Source: an uncultured Aquimarina sp. (GTDB lineage Bacteria > Bacteroidota > Bacteroidia > Flavobacteriales > Flavobacteriaceae). Taken from it: a stretch of DNA of 64,000 nucleotides. A model generated the notes under the pieces. That model did not search any database and had not been told where the DNA came from. It saw only the letters and a list, made by a program, of their open reading frames with translations. Numbering within the stretch: the stretch's first letter is position 1; the number at the start of each line of letters is the position of its first letter. The stretch covers positions 16,522-80,521 of the forward strand of contig CANMML010000020.1 in assembly GCA_947499005.1 (NCBI GenBank). The letters are read 5' to 3'. Positions 8,201-16,821 of this stretch are shown piece by piece. A program made the position numbers and the translations under genes.

Positions 8201-9149
8201 CTCCTCCATCTGTAGAACGATAAAAAGCCGTTGGACTTACGGCATACACTGTTTGTGCATCTCTGGGCTTTAGACGCATATCTCTAATATTAATTGCCGT
8301 TAAGGTATGTGTCCAAGTGGCTCCTGCATCTTTTGAGATAAAAACTCCACCACTACTAGAGCATATTAACTTATTTGAATCTGTTGGATCAATAAATAAT
8401 TCACTCAAATATGAGAATTCTGTCAATTGACTCACATCTAAACTTGTCCCTTGCCAGGTAGTACCTCCATCCGTTGATTTGAATATCCCTGCTGTCCAAG
8501 AATATCCCAGATCATCGTCACCTGTAGCAATATAAATCGTATTCGAATCATTGTAATCTACTGCAATAGCAGAAACCCCAACTCGAGGAATATTATCCGA
8601 TAAAGGAGCCCAAGTGCTTCCAGCATCTCTTGTCCGCCAAACTCCTCCTCCTGGAGACCCCACATACCATGTACTAGCATTGTTTGGATCTACACAAATA
8701 TTATTTAAGCGTCCCATACCTGCAGGCTGGGCATTAGCTTGGGTATAATTAAAAGGGCCTTTGGGATACCAATTACTTTGGTCATTACCTGATAGTTGCT
8801 GATTGAATGATTGGTGATGCTTCCAAGCTTCAAAAAGTTGTTGCCCTTCGGGTAAGTTACCATTGGTATCTACACGATCTGCCCATATTTTTTCATAACG
8901 TTTAAAGGGTTTATACCCACTCCCTTTTGCTTTTTCGTCATGGGTTTCCCAATACGTATTAAATGCGTTTTGAATTTCTTTAAACGTTGGATTTTTTTTT
9001 ATACGCGAATAGGAAGTATTTGTAAGCCCTGTTTGGGGTGAAGTAGTTGCACTGCTTTCAAATTGCTTCATCCAAGGTGCATTGTTCCCTTTTTGAGCAC
9101 AAATAACACTTGTAATAAGCAATATCCCTTTTAGAATATTTTTTTTCAT
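5283..9149 (-). CDS. Secreted multi-blade Asp-box (sortilin/VPS10-like) propeller protein with dockerin-like C-terminus
   Basis: 1288 residues. It starts with a signal peptide (MKKNILKGILLITSVICAQ). From about residue 130 to 830 there are many Asp-box/BNR-type repeats of the form S-x-DGG-x-TW (for example STDGGTTW, SKDAGATW, STDSGQSF, STDGGVTW), typical of sortilin-like and GH74-like propellers. A jelly-roll-like segment follows around residues 900-1070. The last 190 residues closely resemble the 12248-13117 protein and end in two calcium-loop-like repeats (GDADANGQTQNSDIS, GDMDMNGQVQNSDIS) and a VPCIGKSVQF tail. The canonical T9SS type A domain is missing, so this module may be an alternative anchoring or sorting tail. 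The protein is probably extracellular; its ligand is unknown. Confidence 0.85.
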   Translation of the reverse strand: MKKNILKGILLITSVICAQKGNNAPWMKQFESSATTSPQTGLTNTSYSRIKKNPTFKEIQNAFNTYWETHDEKAKGSGYKPFKRYEKIWADRVDTNGNLPEGQQLFEAWKHHQSFNQQLSGNDQSNWYPKGPFNYTQANAQPAGMGRLNNICVDPNNASTWYVGSPGGGVWRTRDAGSTWAPLSDNIPRVGVSAIAVDYNDSNTIYIATGDDDLGYSWTAGIFKSTDGGTTWQGTSLDVSQLTEFSYLSELFIDPTDSNKLICSSSGGVFISKDAGATWTHTLTAINIRDMRLKPRDAQTVYAVSPTAFYRSTDGGENFTQITNGVPTNTFRMTIDVTPANPNYVYIFSSDADDNRAHGIYRSTDSGQSFSTRDTGSFSLIGNDQVWYNMAIGVSDINPEEVYVGTMDVWRSANGGSTWDKLNRWDRLSPTYTHADIHCLRSHNGRMFCMSDGGIYSTSNNGITFEDHSNGLQIGEFFNVAVAKGNASNISGGLQDNGGFGIGVGGEWRGYHPGDGINTLITPNDDNTYYGLIQNGGTLYISNRGDGHYERVYRPSNAGNGVWVVPMAADSNDDVYAAWTNLFKLNKNNASWELVGSLNGYTDILEIAPSDPTRIYASGHQNLRRSSDGGQTLDFDTNVVGNAIAGIAIHPHDPDTLWITTDGDYDNKGIFKSTDGGVTWANITGNFPNDEFAEDIVFQDNHPLNPIFVSTHLGVYRLDDSSPDWQPFMKGLPNTDITDLELNLQDESITAATYGRGVWRSSIPVQLLPDDISVVAILSPENDSTICGDVYPKIRIRSNGINDINTATITYGAGGVTNAYIWNGSLSSNEEVEIDLPGFAMPSGNYTLTITASITNDGNNLNNTKSQPFTINASGSLNDIYTFEEAEDTFIITNNVWQRGVPTGNRLNTIASGTQAYGTNLSGNYPSNADAYLQSHCYDFTTISDPVLKFKMAYDLEQNWDFGTVEYSLNSGDSWAILGTTSSQPNWYNSSRKNGNVNGDCNECPGKQWTGRNTTMTEYAYDFAANAVIGEQDLTGEDNIVFRFRIKSDGVMNWEGMVIDDFSIEGTPNEIKVNPKAYLLGAALNPINGEEGLMRDTLRNENNIPTTSPYDMTTCESSVFGTTGTNAIVDWVEVELRDASDRSKKIASQSALLQRDGDIIAADGISSLSFQLPNDSYYILVKHRNHLAILSATTYELSNTTTLVDLSIDSSNVYGASNAVIQLPNGTYAMYAGDADANGQTQNSDISILSAALGSSGYLNGDMDMNGQVQNSDISTIVVPCIGKSVQF

Positions 9150-9227
9150 AGTAGTTCATAGTTGATGAGAGGCTTGGGTTGGGTTGTTTTTTTAGCTATT
9201 AGCCTTTGGCTGTTAGCTTTAAGGGGC

Positions 9228-9300
9228 AATACCCCGACATGTTATCGGGGTATTTGTAGTATTCTTTTTAACGTCATGCCGTTGAAGAACGGCATCTCCT
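9228..9300. repeat. Two intergenic hairpin repeats
   Basis: A 10-bp stem hairpin (AATACCCCGA 9228-9237 with TCGGGGTATT 9245-9254) is followed by ATGCCGTT-GAAG-AACGGCAT at 9276-9295. The second palindrome, with the same flanks CGTC and CTCCT, recurs at 13257-13276 and 16826-16845. These behave like a dispersed REP-type repeat between the secreted-protein genes. Confidence 0.75.
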
Positions 9301-9404
9301 CACTAGAAAAAGAAGTTTATCATTTTATTGATAATTTCTTATTTCTAGTCAGGAGACATCCTTCCGTTTCGCCCGGGTGGGACGTTTAGGTCAATTAACT
9401 ATTT

Positions 9405-11888
9405 TTAATCCGCTCTAAATGAAACACCATTTAAACTTGTCCACTTTTCAACTGATACTATCGAATTTTGAATTACAACATCTCCGTTGACATTTACTTC
9501 AATGAGTACTATTCCAGGATCTCCATGTACTCCAAAAATTTGATTAGATGCTGGTCTATATCCTACAGGTAACGTAAAAATTACATCTCCTGGATTAACA
9601 TTAGTACTTTTTATGGTAGCACCACTTAAATATACCCTACCATCATGTTTATAATATTGTACAGCACCATAACTAGCAAATAACTGCCAACCCACATTTA
9701 AAGTAGGTGTCACAGGGCTTTCAATAGTACCTGCTACTGCATTTGACCATGAAACATTTCCGTTACCATCAGTCGTCATTATCTGATTCGCAGTACCATC
9801 CTGTGCTGGTAATGTATATGGAGATCCCATACCATCATTATCCCCATCAATCGTCAATGCTCCATTTAAAGTCGTGCTACCATCATTTAGCATTACTAAA
9901 GCATCGGATCTTGTTGTTCCATTGATATCTGCCGCACCATTACCAATGACAAAAAGACGATTATTATTGGCATCTGTAGTATTGTATTTACCAATAGAAG
10001 TTTGATTAGCAGCTTCAGCCACTAAACCTTTTCCTAAAGTAACAGCTTCATTTCCTGAAGCGATACTTGATTGACCTATAGCAACAGCGAAACCACCAGA
10101 TGCAGTATTACTATCTCCTATGGCAATAGCTGATCTATTCGTGGCATTTACCTGATTCCCCAAAGCAACAGCTGCATACCCGCTTGCGTTTGGTAAAAAA
10201 CCAGCTGCAAATGCATTTTCTCCTGCTGCTTTCGGATTTAAACCAAATCCAGAAGAATACGCACCTACATTAACATCTGCAAACGCATTTTGCCCACCAA
10301 TATCTCTACCGATTCTGATGGCTGCTTTGCTCTTGTCAAAAAAGATTCTATTAGCAGAATTTGTATTTGCTAATCCTGTAAAATTGGTTGCTGCTCCAAA
10401 AATAAAGTCATTCACAGCAAAGTCTTCATTTGCATTACTCGTTATATTAGTATCTGTACTAAAGGCAGGAGTAACAATCGTTGGTTGATCTACCCAACTG
10501 TACACTCCACTACCATCCGTTGCTAATACTTGCCCATTGTCTCCTCCTATAGGCAATTCAATTTCGTTGGTTGCATCCGCATCGGCATCATCAACTGAAA
10601 CCCAACTGTACACTCCACTACCATCTGTTGCAAGTACTTCCCCATCAGTTCCTCCTGAAGGTAAAATATCATTATTTACCCAAGAATACACCCCATTTCC
10701 ATCCGTAGCTAATACATCTCCGCCGTTTCCTCCATTAGGTAATGCTGAAGAAGCAGGAGTTACCCATGATAATTGACCAGAACCGTCTGTTGAAATAATT
10801 TGATCTGTAGTACCGTCTTGTGCAGGAAGCGTATACGATGTTCCTGAACCTGCATTATCTCCGTCAATTGTTAACTCTCCATTTAATGTTGTATTTCCAT
10901 TTTTTAACATCACTAAGGCATCGCTATTTAATGCTTGGTTAATATCTGGTTGCCCATTACCTATTACAAATAGGCGGTCAGTGGCAACAAATGTATCTGG
11001 TGAACCACTAACGAAGTTACTGTGCATCCCTAATTGAATTTCTCCATAAGAGTTTGCATTTAAGTTTTTACCTATTGCTGTAGAATAATCTCCATGAGCT
11101 CTAGCGTTTAAACCAAACCCTCTAGAGTAATCCCCGAATGCACCTGCATTAGACCCAAAAGCAAAACCTTCAATCCTAGTAGCATTAGCATTTCTACCCA
11201 TTGCAAAAGAATTTGAACCTTGTGCCAAAGCATCTTCTCCAAAGGCTACTGAATACAATCCTACATTTTCTTCGTCCCATTCGTCACTACTACTACGCCC
11301 TGCACGAAAAGCTCCTTTACTTTTGTCAAAGAACATTCTTACATTAAAAACACTGTTAAATCCATTTGCATCCAATTGTGTAGAACCGAATACAAAATCA
11401 TCGGTTAATATATTCCCGTTGCTATTGCTTACTACATTACTTGCATATGCCCAAGGCCCTGCATTTGTTGCTGTCGTACTGTTAATGGCATACATGGCAT
11501 AAGGCACAAAGTTTAATTTGGTAGTTCCTATTTGCGTATAGTTCGATCCACCTGCTACATCCACTTGGATATCGATCCATTGATTTTGAAGACTCCAATC
11601 AATAGCTAAAAAATTAGCTCCTGAAGTTCCTCCACCTACGGGTAATGTAATTACACCTTGTGCATTAGAAGTTACGGTATGTACTTCGTTATATTTAACA
11701 CTTCCTGTAGCACTTCCTTCAATAATACGCACTAAAACGGTCATGCTTTGATCAGCAATTGGCTCGTTTTGATCATCTCGAATCACCGCTTGATAATTAA
11801 AAGTTTGAGCTACTACACTTTGTAGCGCTCCTATAAATAGCAGAGCTACTAAGAGCTTTTTATTAATGTTTAAAGTATTGGTTTTCAT
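9405..11888 (-). CDS. Secreted trimeric-adhesin-like protein with YadA-type head repeats
   Basis: 827 residues from the ATG at 11888, which places a normal signal peptide (hydrophobic LLVALLFIGALQSVVAQ) at the N-terminus. An in-frame ATG at 11924 would add 12 Lys-rich residues and is less likely. After a TFNYQAVIRD-type domain there are two long blocks of short degenerate repeats like SFAMGRNANATR, GFAFGSNAGAFG and AIAIGDSNTASG, which match the left-handed beta-roll of YadA heads. In between are four WV-type repeats (GQVLATDGSGVYSWV). The duplicated segment DGTTDQIISTDGSGQLSW/DGTANQIMTTDGNGNVSW is also clear. The C-terminal 90 residues (LPVGYRPASNQIFGVHGD) resemble tail-fibre-type domains. 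There is no YadA membrane anchor and no T9SS sorting domain, so how it is held at the surface is unclear. Confidence 0.8.
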   Translation of the reverse strand: MKTNTLNINKKLLVALLFIGALQSVVAQTFNYQAVIRDDQNEPIADQSMTVLVRIIEGSATGSVKYNEVHTVTSNAQGVITLPVGGGTSGANFLAIDWSLQNQWIDIQVDVAGGSNYTQIGTTKLNFVPYAMYAINSTTATNAGPWAYASNVVSNSNGNILTDDFVFGSTQLDANGFNSVFNVRMFFDKSKGAFRAGRSSSDEWDEENVGLYSVAFGEDALAQGSNSFAMGRNANATRIEGFAFGSNAGAFGDYSRGFGLNARAHGDYSTAIGKNLNANSYGEIQLGMHSNFVSGSPDTFVATDRLFVIGNGQPDINQALNSDALVMLKNGNTTLNGELTIDGDNAGSGTSYTLPAQDGTTDQIISTDGSGQLSWVTPASSALPNGGNGGDVLATDGNGVYSWVNNDILPSGGTDGEVLATDGSGVYSWVSVDDADADATNEIELPIGGDNGQVLATDGSGVYSWVDQPTIVTPAFSTDTNITSNANEDFAVNDFIFGAATNFTGLANTNSANRIFFDKSKAAIRIGRDIGGQNAFADVNVGAYSSGFGLNPKAAGENAFAAGFLPNASGYAAVALGNQVNATNRSAIAIGDSNTASGGFAVAIGQSSIASGNEAVTLGKGLVAEAANQTSIGKYNTTDANNNRLFVIGNGAADINGTTRSDALVMLNDGSTTLNGALTIDGDNDGMGSPYTLPAQDGTANQIMTTDGNGNVSWSNAVAGTIESPVTPTLNVGWQLFASYGAVQYYKHDGRVYLSGATIKSTNVNPGDVIFTLPVGYRPASNQIFGVHGDPGIVLIEVNVNGDVVIQNSIVSVEKWTSLNGVSFRAD

Positions 11889-11950
11889 ATCTGATTTTTT
11901 ATTTTTTTTATTTGTAAATAACATCTATTGTTTAGAACCCCCTCCTTAAT

Positions 11951-12100
11951 CCTCCCTCAAGGGAGGAAATAATATTTATTTACCATCACACCGAGCGCAG
12001 TCGAAGCTTAATAAACCTTTATTGTTTCCGTCACTCCAAGTGCAGTCGAAGCTTAATGAACTTTCATTGAGCCGTCACACCGAGCGCAGTCGAGGTGTCT
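11951..12100. repeat. Hairpin plus three tandem GAGCGCAGTCGAAG-type repeats
   Basis: CCTCCC-TCAA-GGGAGG forms a hairpin at 11951-11966. Three copies of a unit like TCACACCGAGCGCAGTCGAAG follow at 11986-12010, 12031-12055 and 12075-12100, spaced by 44-45 bp. Related units occur at 13440-13580, 16975-17075 and 20938-20958. This is a dispersed intergenic repeat family, non-coding. Confidence 0.75.
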
Positions 12101-12247
12101 CCTACCTAGAAAGACTTAGCGATCTAGGCTTTTTGAAATTTCTTATTTACCCGGAGGAGATTCCGCCCCCTGTCTTGGTGAAGACCAGGATCTCGGAATG
12201 ACGTTATTGATATTACCTAAAGCCTATTGCTTACTGTTTATTGCCTT

Positions 12248-13117
12248 TTAGAATTGAACCGCTTTTCCTACACAAGGCACTACAATATTACCTACATCAC
12301 TATTTTGTACTTGACCATTCATATCTGCATCGCTATCAGAATATCCTGAGTTTCCTAATGCCGTGCTTAGTATAGAAATGTCTGTATTTTGAGTTTGACC
12401 ATTACCATCGATATCCCCAGCATACATCGCATATTTTCCATTTGCTAATTGAGTTACCGCATTATTTTCTCCAAACACACTAACACTGTCCGTACTTAAA
12501 TCGACGGTAGTGACTGTTTTACTTAAAGCATAAGTAGCCGCGGAAAGAATTGCTAAATGGTTTCTGTGATTTACTAAAATGTAATAATCTCCATTAGCTA
12601 ATTCAAAATTTAAAGATGAGGTTCCATCAGTAGCAACGACATCTCCATCACGTTGTAATAATGCGGATTGTGAAGCGATTTTGATAGATCTATCAGTAGC
12701 ATCTCTTAATTCGACCTCAACCCAATCTACAATGGCATCTGCACCAGTAACAGCAAAAACACTAGCATCACAAGTAGTCGTATCATAAGGGGAAGTTGTC
12801 GGAATATTATTTTCATTTCGAAGGGTATCTCTCATTAAGTTCTCCTCTCCAATTGTTGGATTTAAGGATGCTCCTAATAAAAAAACATTGGGATCAATTG
12901 TTAAACTTAATAGTATATCTCCTTGCTGAAAGCCTTGAGATAAGGTATTGGCACCATTGGTAATTTCACTAACAACAAGTTCTCCTACAGTAAAATCGAG
13001 TGTCACTCCACCATTAGATATGGATCCCCCACTTGTAGAAACCACTTGTCTCTCTATGGTTTGTGCCCAAAATGTAGCTGTAATTGCAAAACAAAAAAGG
13101 AATAGTTTTTTTCTCAT
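12248..13117 (-). CDS. Secreted protein with dockerin-like C-terminal module shared with the 5283-9149 protein
   Basis: 289 residues. A signal peptide (LFLFCFAITATFWAQ) is followed by a short domain of the kind often found before sorting modules in flavobacterial surface proteins (SISNGGVTLDFTVGELVVSE...LSQGFQQG). Residues 95-289 repeat the C-terminal module of the propeller protein upstream: MRDTLRNENNIPTTSPYD, IVDWVEVELRDA, ASQSALLQRDGD, HRNHLAILSA, then GDIDGNGQTQNTDIS and DADMNGQVQNSDV, ending VPCVGKAVQF. At DNA level 44 bases are identical (5827-5870 and 12792-12835), pointing to recent duplication or gene conversion. The protein is almost nothing but the tail module, so it may be an accessory or a remnant of a longer protein. 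Confidence 0.8.
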   Translation of the reverse strand: MRKKLFLFCFAITATFWAQTIERQVVSTSGGSISNGGVTLDFTVGELVVSEITNGANTLSQGFQQGDILLSLTIDPNVFLLGASLNPTIGEENLMRDTLRNENNIPTTSPYDTTTCDASVFAVTGADAIVDWVEVELRDATDRSIKIASQSALLQRDGDVVATDGTSSLNFELANGDYYILVNHRNHLAILSAATYALSKTVTTVDLSTDSVSVFGENNAVTQLANGKYAMYAGDIDGNGQTQNTDISILSTALGNSGYSDSDADMNGQVQNSDVGNIVVPCVGKAVQF

Positions 13118-13252
13118 TAGAATATGTTTTTTGGTCCTGTACTTTTAATACAGCTTCGTTTGAGATTACCCTATTTTTTTTTAAAACTTGTTTGATTGTA
13201 TTACAGGAATTCTCCCCTATTTTTCTTTGACATTGAGTCTCTAAACATGAAA

Positions 13253-13660
13253 CGTCATGCCGTTGAAAAACGGCATCTCCTCTGTGTATCTGTTAAACGT
13301 CAATTTATCTTGAGCGTTTAGTGCTTATTTTGAAGGACACTTCGTTCCGATAACTATCGGAAGCGCTAAGTGTGACGGTACAATGAAAGTTTATCACCCT
13401 TCGGCTTCGCTCAGGGTTCGGTTTATATTCAAATTCGCCCCCTGAGTACTTCGAAAACTCAGTATGTACTTTGTCACACTGAGTACTTCGGCAGACTCAG
13501 CATAAACTACAGCTTGTCCCACTGAGTACTTCGACGTAGCTCAGTATAAACTATCCTTTGTCCCATTGAGCGGAGTCGAAATGAAAAACACCGCTAGTCC
13601 TCACTAGCGGTGTATCAACCTAACCTAAACCCTCTTTATTGAGAATTTAATCTTTATAAT
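13253..13660. repeat. Duplicated non-coding module, copy A
   Basis: The gap between the 12248 and 13671 genes holds, in order: the ATGCCGTT palindrome (13257-13276), CTCCTCTGTGTAT, a stretch ACGGTACAATGAAAGTTTATC, CGGCTTCGCTCAGGGTTCGG, three or four CTGAGTACTTCG units, the terminator at 13588-13613 and a conserved tail ATCAACCTAACCTAAACCCT. The same order of blocks occurs in 16822-17155. Both copies lie just 3' of a T9SS-type adhesin gene. Confidence 0.8.
13588..13613 (-). terminator. Rho-independent terminator of the 13671-16736 gene
   Basis: An 11-bp perfect stem (ACACCGCTAGT with ACTAGCGGTGT) and CCTC loop, followed on the minus strand by a run of five T. It is 58 bp beyond the stop of the adhesin gene. 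An identical hairpin occurs at 17087-17112. Confidence 0.85.
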
Positions 13661-13670
13661 TTTTAAAACC

Positions 13671-16600
13671 TTATTCTTTAATAATCTTAACGATGGTTGA
13701 CTTTTTAGCTCCTGTTAATTCTATTAAATACATACCACTTGATTGTGATGATAAATCGATAACTGAAGTAATAGTACCTTGATCTACTAATCTACCCGTA
13801 ATATCATAAACTTGATAGGTCTCTAATGCTATAGCGCTATTGTTATTTACAAAAACCTGCCCTCTAGTAGGGTTTGGAGCTACAGAAAGCCCTTCAATAT
13901 TCTCAAATGAAGTGATGCCTAAAGTAGGGCCTTCTACGGCTAAAGTGAATGTACAGATGCTTTCATTACCCGAAGCATCAGTAGCGGTTAAAGTAATAAG
14001 ATGATCTCCTATAGCAAGATCTGTTCCTACAGCTGGGTCTTGAGTCATCACTAAATCTGTAGTATCCGTACACTCATCTGTAGCAGATGCTTGGTTTGTT
14101 ACGAAAAAGTCTTGAAGCGTATAAAGACCTGAAGCCTCTGCCGTTTCAATAGGATCTACGGGACAATTGATTACAGGAAGTGTAGTATCGTTTCCTGTTA
14201 CCGTTACTACTACTGTTTTTAGACTACTATTTCCATTCACATCCGTAACGGTAATACTTACTGTAGTATCTCCAATATCCGAACAATCGAAATCTATTTG
14301 AGAAATATCAATAGTGTCAACGCCACAGGTATCGAAAATTCCATTAGTTGAAGGAATAAAAGCTAAATACTCATCAGTAGTTCCCCAATTTTCTACAGCA
14401 TTTCTTCCTGTTAAATAAAAGGCTTCATCCTCAGCTGCATTTTCAATTCCTTGGGTAACAGGGTAATTTTCTCCAGGTACTTCTACAGGGATAATACTAG
14501 TACTGTGTATCTCAACAATATTAGAAGTTTCGAATAATTTAACCTGAGAGGTAACCATCCACTCTGGGCCTTCGAAATGATATATTCCATCAAAATCTAT
14601 AATCAAAGTTCTATTAGGTGCGGTTCCGATAGTTTCATAGCTAATGATTCCTCCACTAGATGGATCTAAATCACTCCATGCATAAGCAATCAAGGCTGCA
14701 ATATTATCACCATTATCTGGCAAGAAACTTCCCTCACAACAGCCATCTTCATCAAATTCGTTAACAAAACTGATAAATCCGTTAGAAGAAATAAAGAATT
14801 CTGAATAGGTAGTTCCAAAGAATTCAAAATCGAACCCGATAGGTAAATTAGTGCTTACTTCATCATCACCTAAAGTAACTTCGGTTTCATTTCCTGATAA
14901 GGTAGCTGGAGAAAAAGTCCCCTGACGGCTTATAAAGTACGAAGGATCTCCTGTTTCTAGACCGATAAAATCATCAATAGCTAAAGTTACATCGCTTGTA
15001 GAAATATCAATATTTTGATCTACTACAAAAAATTGAGGTGCATTAGCATCATTAACGGTAACATCGAAACTACATTGAATGGTTTGGTTATTTTCATCCT
15101 GAACTTCAAAAGCTATAGTAGTGGTTCCGATAGGAAACAAACTACCACTTGGAAGTCCCGAAGTAATAGCAAAAGAACCATAGTCGACAATAGCACCACA
15201 TAAATCTGGAGTACTATCCACAACAATATCAGCAGGGCATCCACCAAAATTAACCGTTACAGTTGTAGAACAGCTATTGGTATTTCCTGCATTATCAGTA
15301 ACCGTCATTGTTACTGTATTATCACCAATATTTGCTATAGTTAATTCTTCTATATCTATCGAAGTAGTAAAACCACAGTTATCAGAAATCCCTGTACCTA
15401 ACTCATCAGCAGTTAGCGTATATCTTCCCGAACTATCTAAAGTCACTTCAAAAGGGTCAGCACATTGATCAATAATTGGATCCGTAACATCTTGAACGCT
15501 TACAAAAACATTGGATTGTGTTGTATTACCTTGAGCATCTGTTGCTGTAATCCGAACAAAATTCCCTGGGGTTGCATTGATATTAGAACAATTTAATGAT
15601 GTTCTAGATAAAGTTACCTGTGGTGTTCCACAGTTATCTGTTACTGTTACTCCAAGAGCAGCTGCATCAAAAGTTACTTCTCCGTTTTCATCTAAATCAA
15701 TGGTCAAAAAACTAGATCCCCCAGTATCAATCACCGGATTCGTATTATCGATAATAGTTAAAGTTACATCTATTGCGGTAGTGTTACTACTATCGTCTGT
15801 TGCAATAAGTTGTAGGGTATTCGCTCCTATATCAGTACAATCAAAATCTGTTTGGCTTAAACTAAAACTTACCGCGCTACAGTTATCTGTTGCTGGAGCA
15901 TTCCATAAATCTGCTGTAACGGAAATATTTCCGTTTGCATCTAGCGAAACCTCTGCAGTCAAATTATCACTGCTAGCACCAGCTCGAACAAATACGCGAT
16001 GAATTGTGCTTTCTGTACCATTAGCAACATCGTCGACTTCCCATCTACTTCCTCCTCCTTTTATACCCCAGTGGTATAATCCAGATCTCCAAAAAGGAAA
16101 GTTCGTTAATGCTAAATCTCCTTCGTTGGTAAACTCATTAACAGCTTGCGCTGGTATAAAAGCGGTATGATTGGAAAACGTGGTAAAATTTGCCAGACCC
16201 TCGATACCATTAAAAGAACCATTACCTGTTTTGGCATAATTTATCGCATTTACATAATCTGTTTTAAAGTGAATTTTACGGGTATGCCCTGTAGTTTCTC
16301 CATAAAAACGCATTTCTGAAAAACCTATATTTGCCAACAATGTGTTCCCTGCGTGTCCCCAAAAATTAGTACCCGATTCATTGTCTCCTAGTGTAGATGA
16401 CCCTAGTAATGGTAAATCTGTTGTTCTAACATTTAAATCAGGATTGGTATTCGCTACGTGAACGTAGTTCAAGATCATTAACCAACCACCTCCGTCAGTA
16501 TCATTATCTAGATACCCTTGTATCGTGGTTCCGTTAATTTCAAAATAATACACTCCTGTAGCAACAGCATTTACTGTAGAAGGCAGTATATTCTTAAAAG

Positions 16601-16736
16601 GGTTTAATTGCGTTCCATCCCCATTATCTATGGGGGTAAATACAGGAGCTTCCATGTCTTCTCCTGGACCACATTGCGCTTGTGTACCCATTATGGAAAA
16701 AAAGACCATAGATAGGCTAAGTAAGATTTTTTTCAT
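13671..16736 (-). CDS. T9SS-secreted adhesin: fibrinogen-like domain, HYR/Ig-like repeats, type A sorting domain
   Basis: 1021 residues with a signal peptide (ILLSLSMVFFSIMGTQAQ). Residues 55-255 contain a fibrinogen-related signature (IQGYLDNDTDGGGWLMI ... FWRSGLYHWGIKGGGSRWEVDD). Several HYR/cadherin-like repeats follow, each ending in motifs such as VTDNAGNTNSCSTTVTV, ATDAQGNTTQS and TATDASGNESICTF. A domain around residues 600-760 (ETGDPSYFIS...SFLPDNGDNIAALIAYAW) sits between them. The last 75 residues are a T9SS type A sorting domain (SVAPNPTRGQVFVNN, VYDITGRLV, SSGMYLIEL, IVKIIKE). The protein is expected to be secreted by T9SS and linked to the cell surface, where it probably binds carbohydrate or matrix. 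Confidence 0.9.
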   Translation of the reverse strand: MKKILLSLSMVFFSIMGTQAQCGPGEDMEAPVFTPIDNGDGTQLNPFKNILPSTVNAVATGVYYFEINGTTIQGYLDNDTDGGGWLMILNYVHVANTNPDLNVRTTDLPLLGSSTLGDNESGTNFWGHAGNTLLANIGFSEMRFYGETTGHTRKIHFKTDYVNAINYAKTGNGSFNGIEGLANFTTFSNHTAFIPAQAVNEFTNEGDLALTNFPFWRSGLYHWGIKGGGSRWEVDDVANGTESTIHRVFVRAGASSDNLTAEVSLDANGNISVTADLWNAPATDNCSAVSFSLSQTDFDCTDIGANTLQLIATDDSSNTTAIDVTLTIIDNTNPVIDTGGSSFLTIDLDENGEVTFDAAALGVTVTDNCGTPQVTLSRTSLNCSNINATPGNFVRITATDAQGNTTQSNVFVSVQDVTDPIIDQCADPFEVTLDSSGRYTLTADELGTGISDNCGFTTSIDIEELTIANIGDNTVTMTVTDNAGNTNSCSTTVTVNFGGCPADIVVDSTPDLCGAIVDYGSFAITSGLPSGSLFPIGTTTIAFEVQDENNQTIQCSFDVTVNDANAPQFFVVDQNIDISTSDVTLAIDDFIGLETGDPSYFISRQGTFSPATLSGNETEVTLGDDEVSTNLPIGFDFEFFGTTYSEFFISSNGFISFVNEFDEDGCCEGSFLPDNGDNIAALIAYAWSDLDPSSGGIISYETIGTAPNRTLIIDFDGIYHFEGPEWMVTSQVKLFETSNIVEIHSTSIIPVEVPGENYPVTQGIENAAEDEAFYLTGRNAVENWGTTDEYLAFIPSTNGIFDTCGVDTIDISQIDFDCSDIGDTTVSITVTDVNGNSSLKTVVVTVTGNDTTLPVINCPVDPIETAEASGLYTLQDFFVTNQASATDECTDTTDLVMTQDPAVGTDLAIGDHLITLTATDASGNESICTFTLAVEGPTLGITSFENIEGLSVAPNPTRGQVFVNNNSAIALETYQVYDITGRLVDQGTITSVIDLSSQSSGMYLIELTGAKKSTIVKIIKE

Positions 16737-16821
16737 AGAATGATTTTTTATGATTCATGAGTAATACAGGTGAGTTTATGATTACCCTATTTTTTTTAAC
16801 ATTGGAGCTCCCAAAATGAAA

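Noticed and set aside
9162..9389. Plus-strand 75-codon frame
   Set aside because: It runs through two hairpin repeats in an intergenic region; the peptide is an artefact of the repeats.
11986..12100. Possible CRISPR array
   Set aside because: Only three units, the spacing sequence is itself partly repeated and the units are found dispersed elsewhere; no cas genes are present.
15577..16002. Plus-strand 141-codon frame
   Set aside because: It lies inside the adhesin gene on the opposite strand; low complexity Val/Ser-rich translation is a mirror of Thr/Asp-rich HYR repeats.
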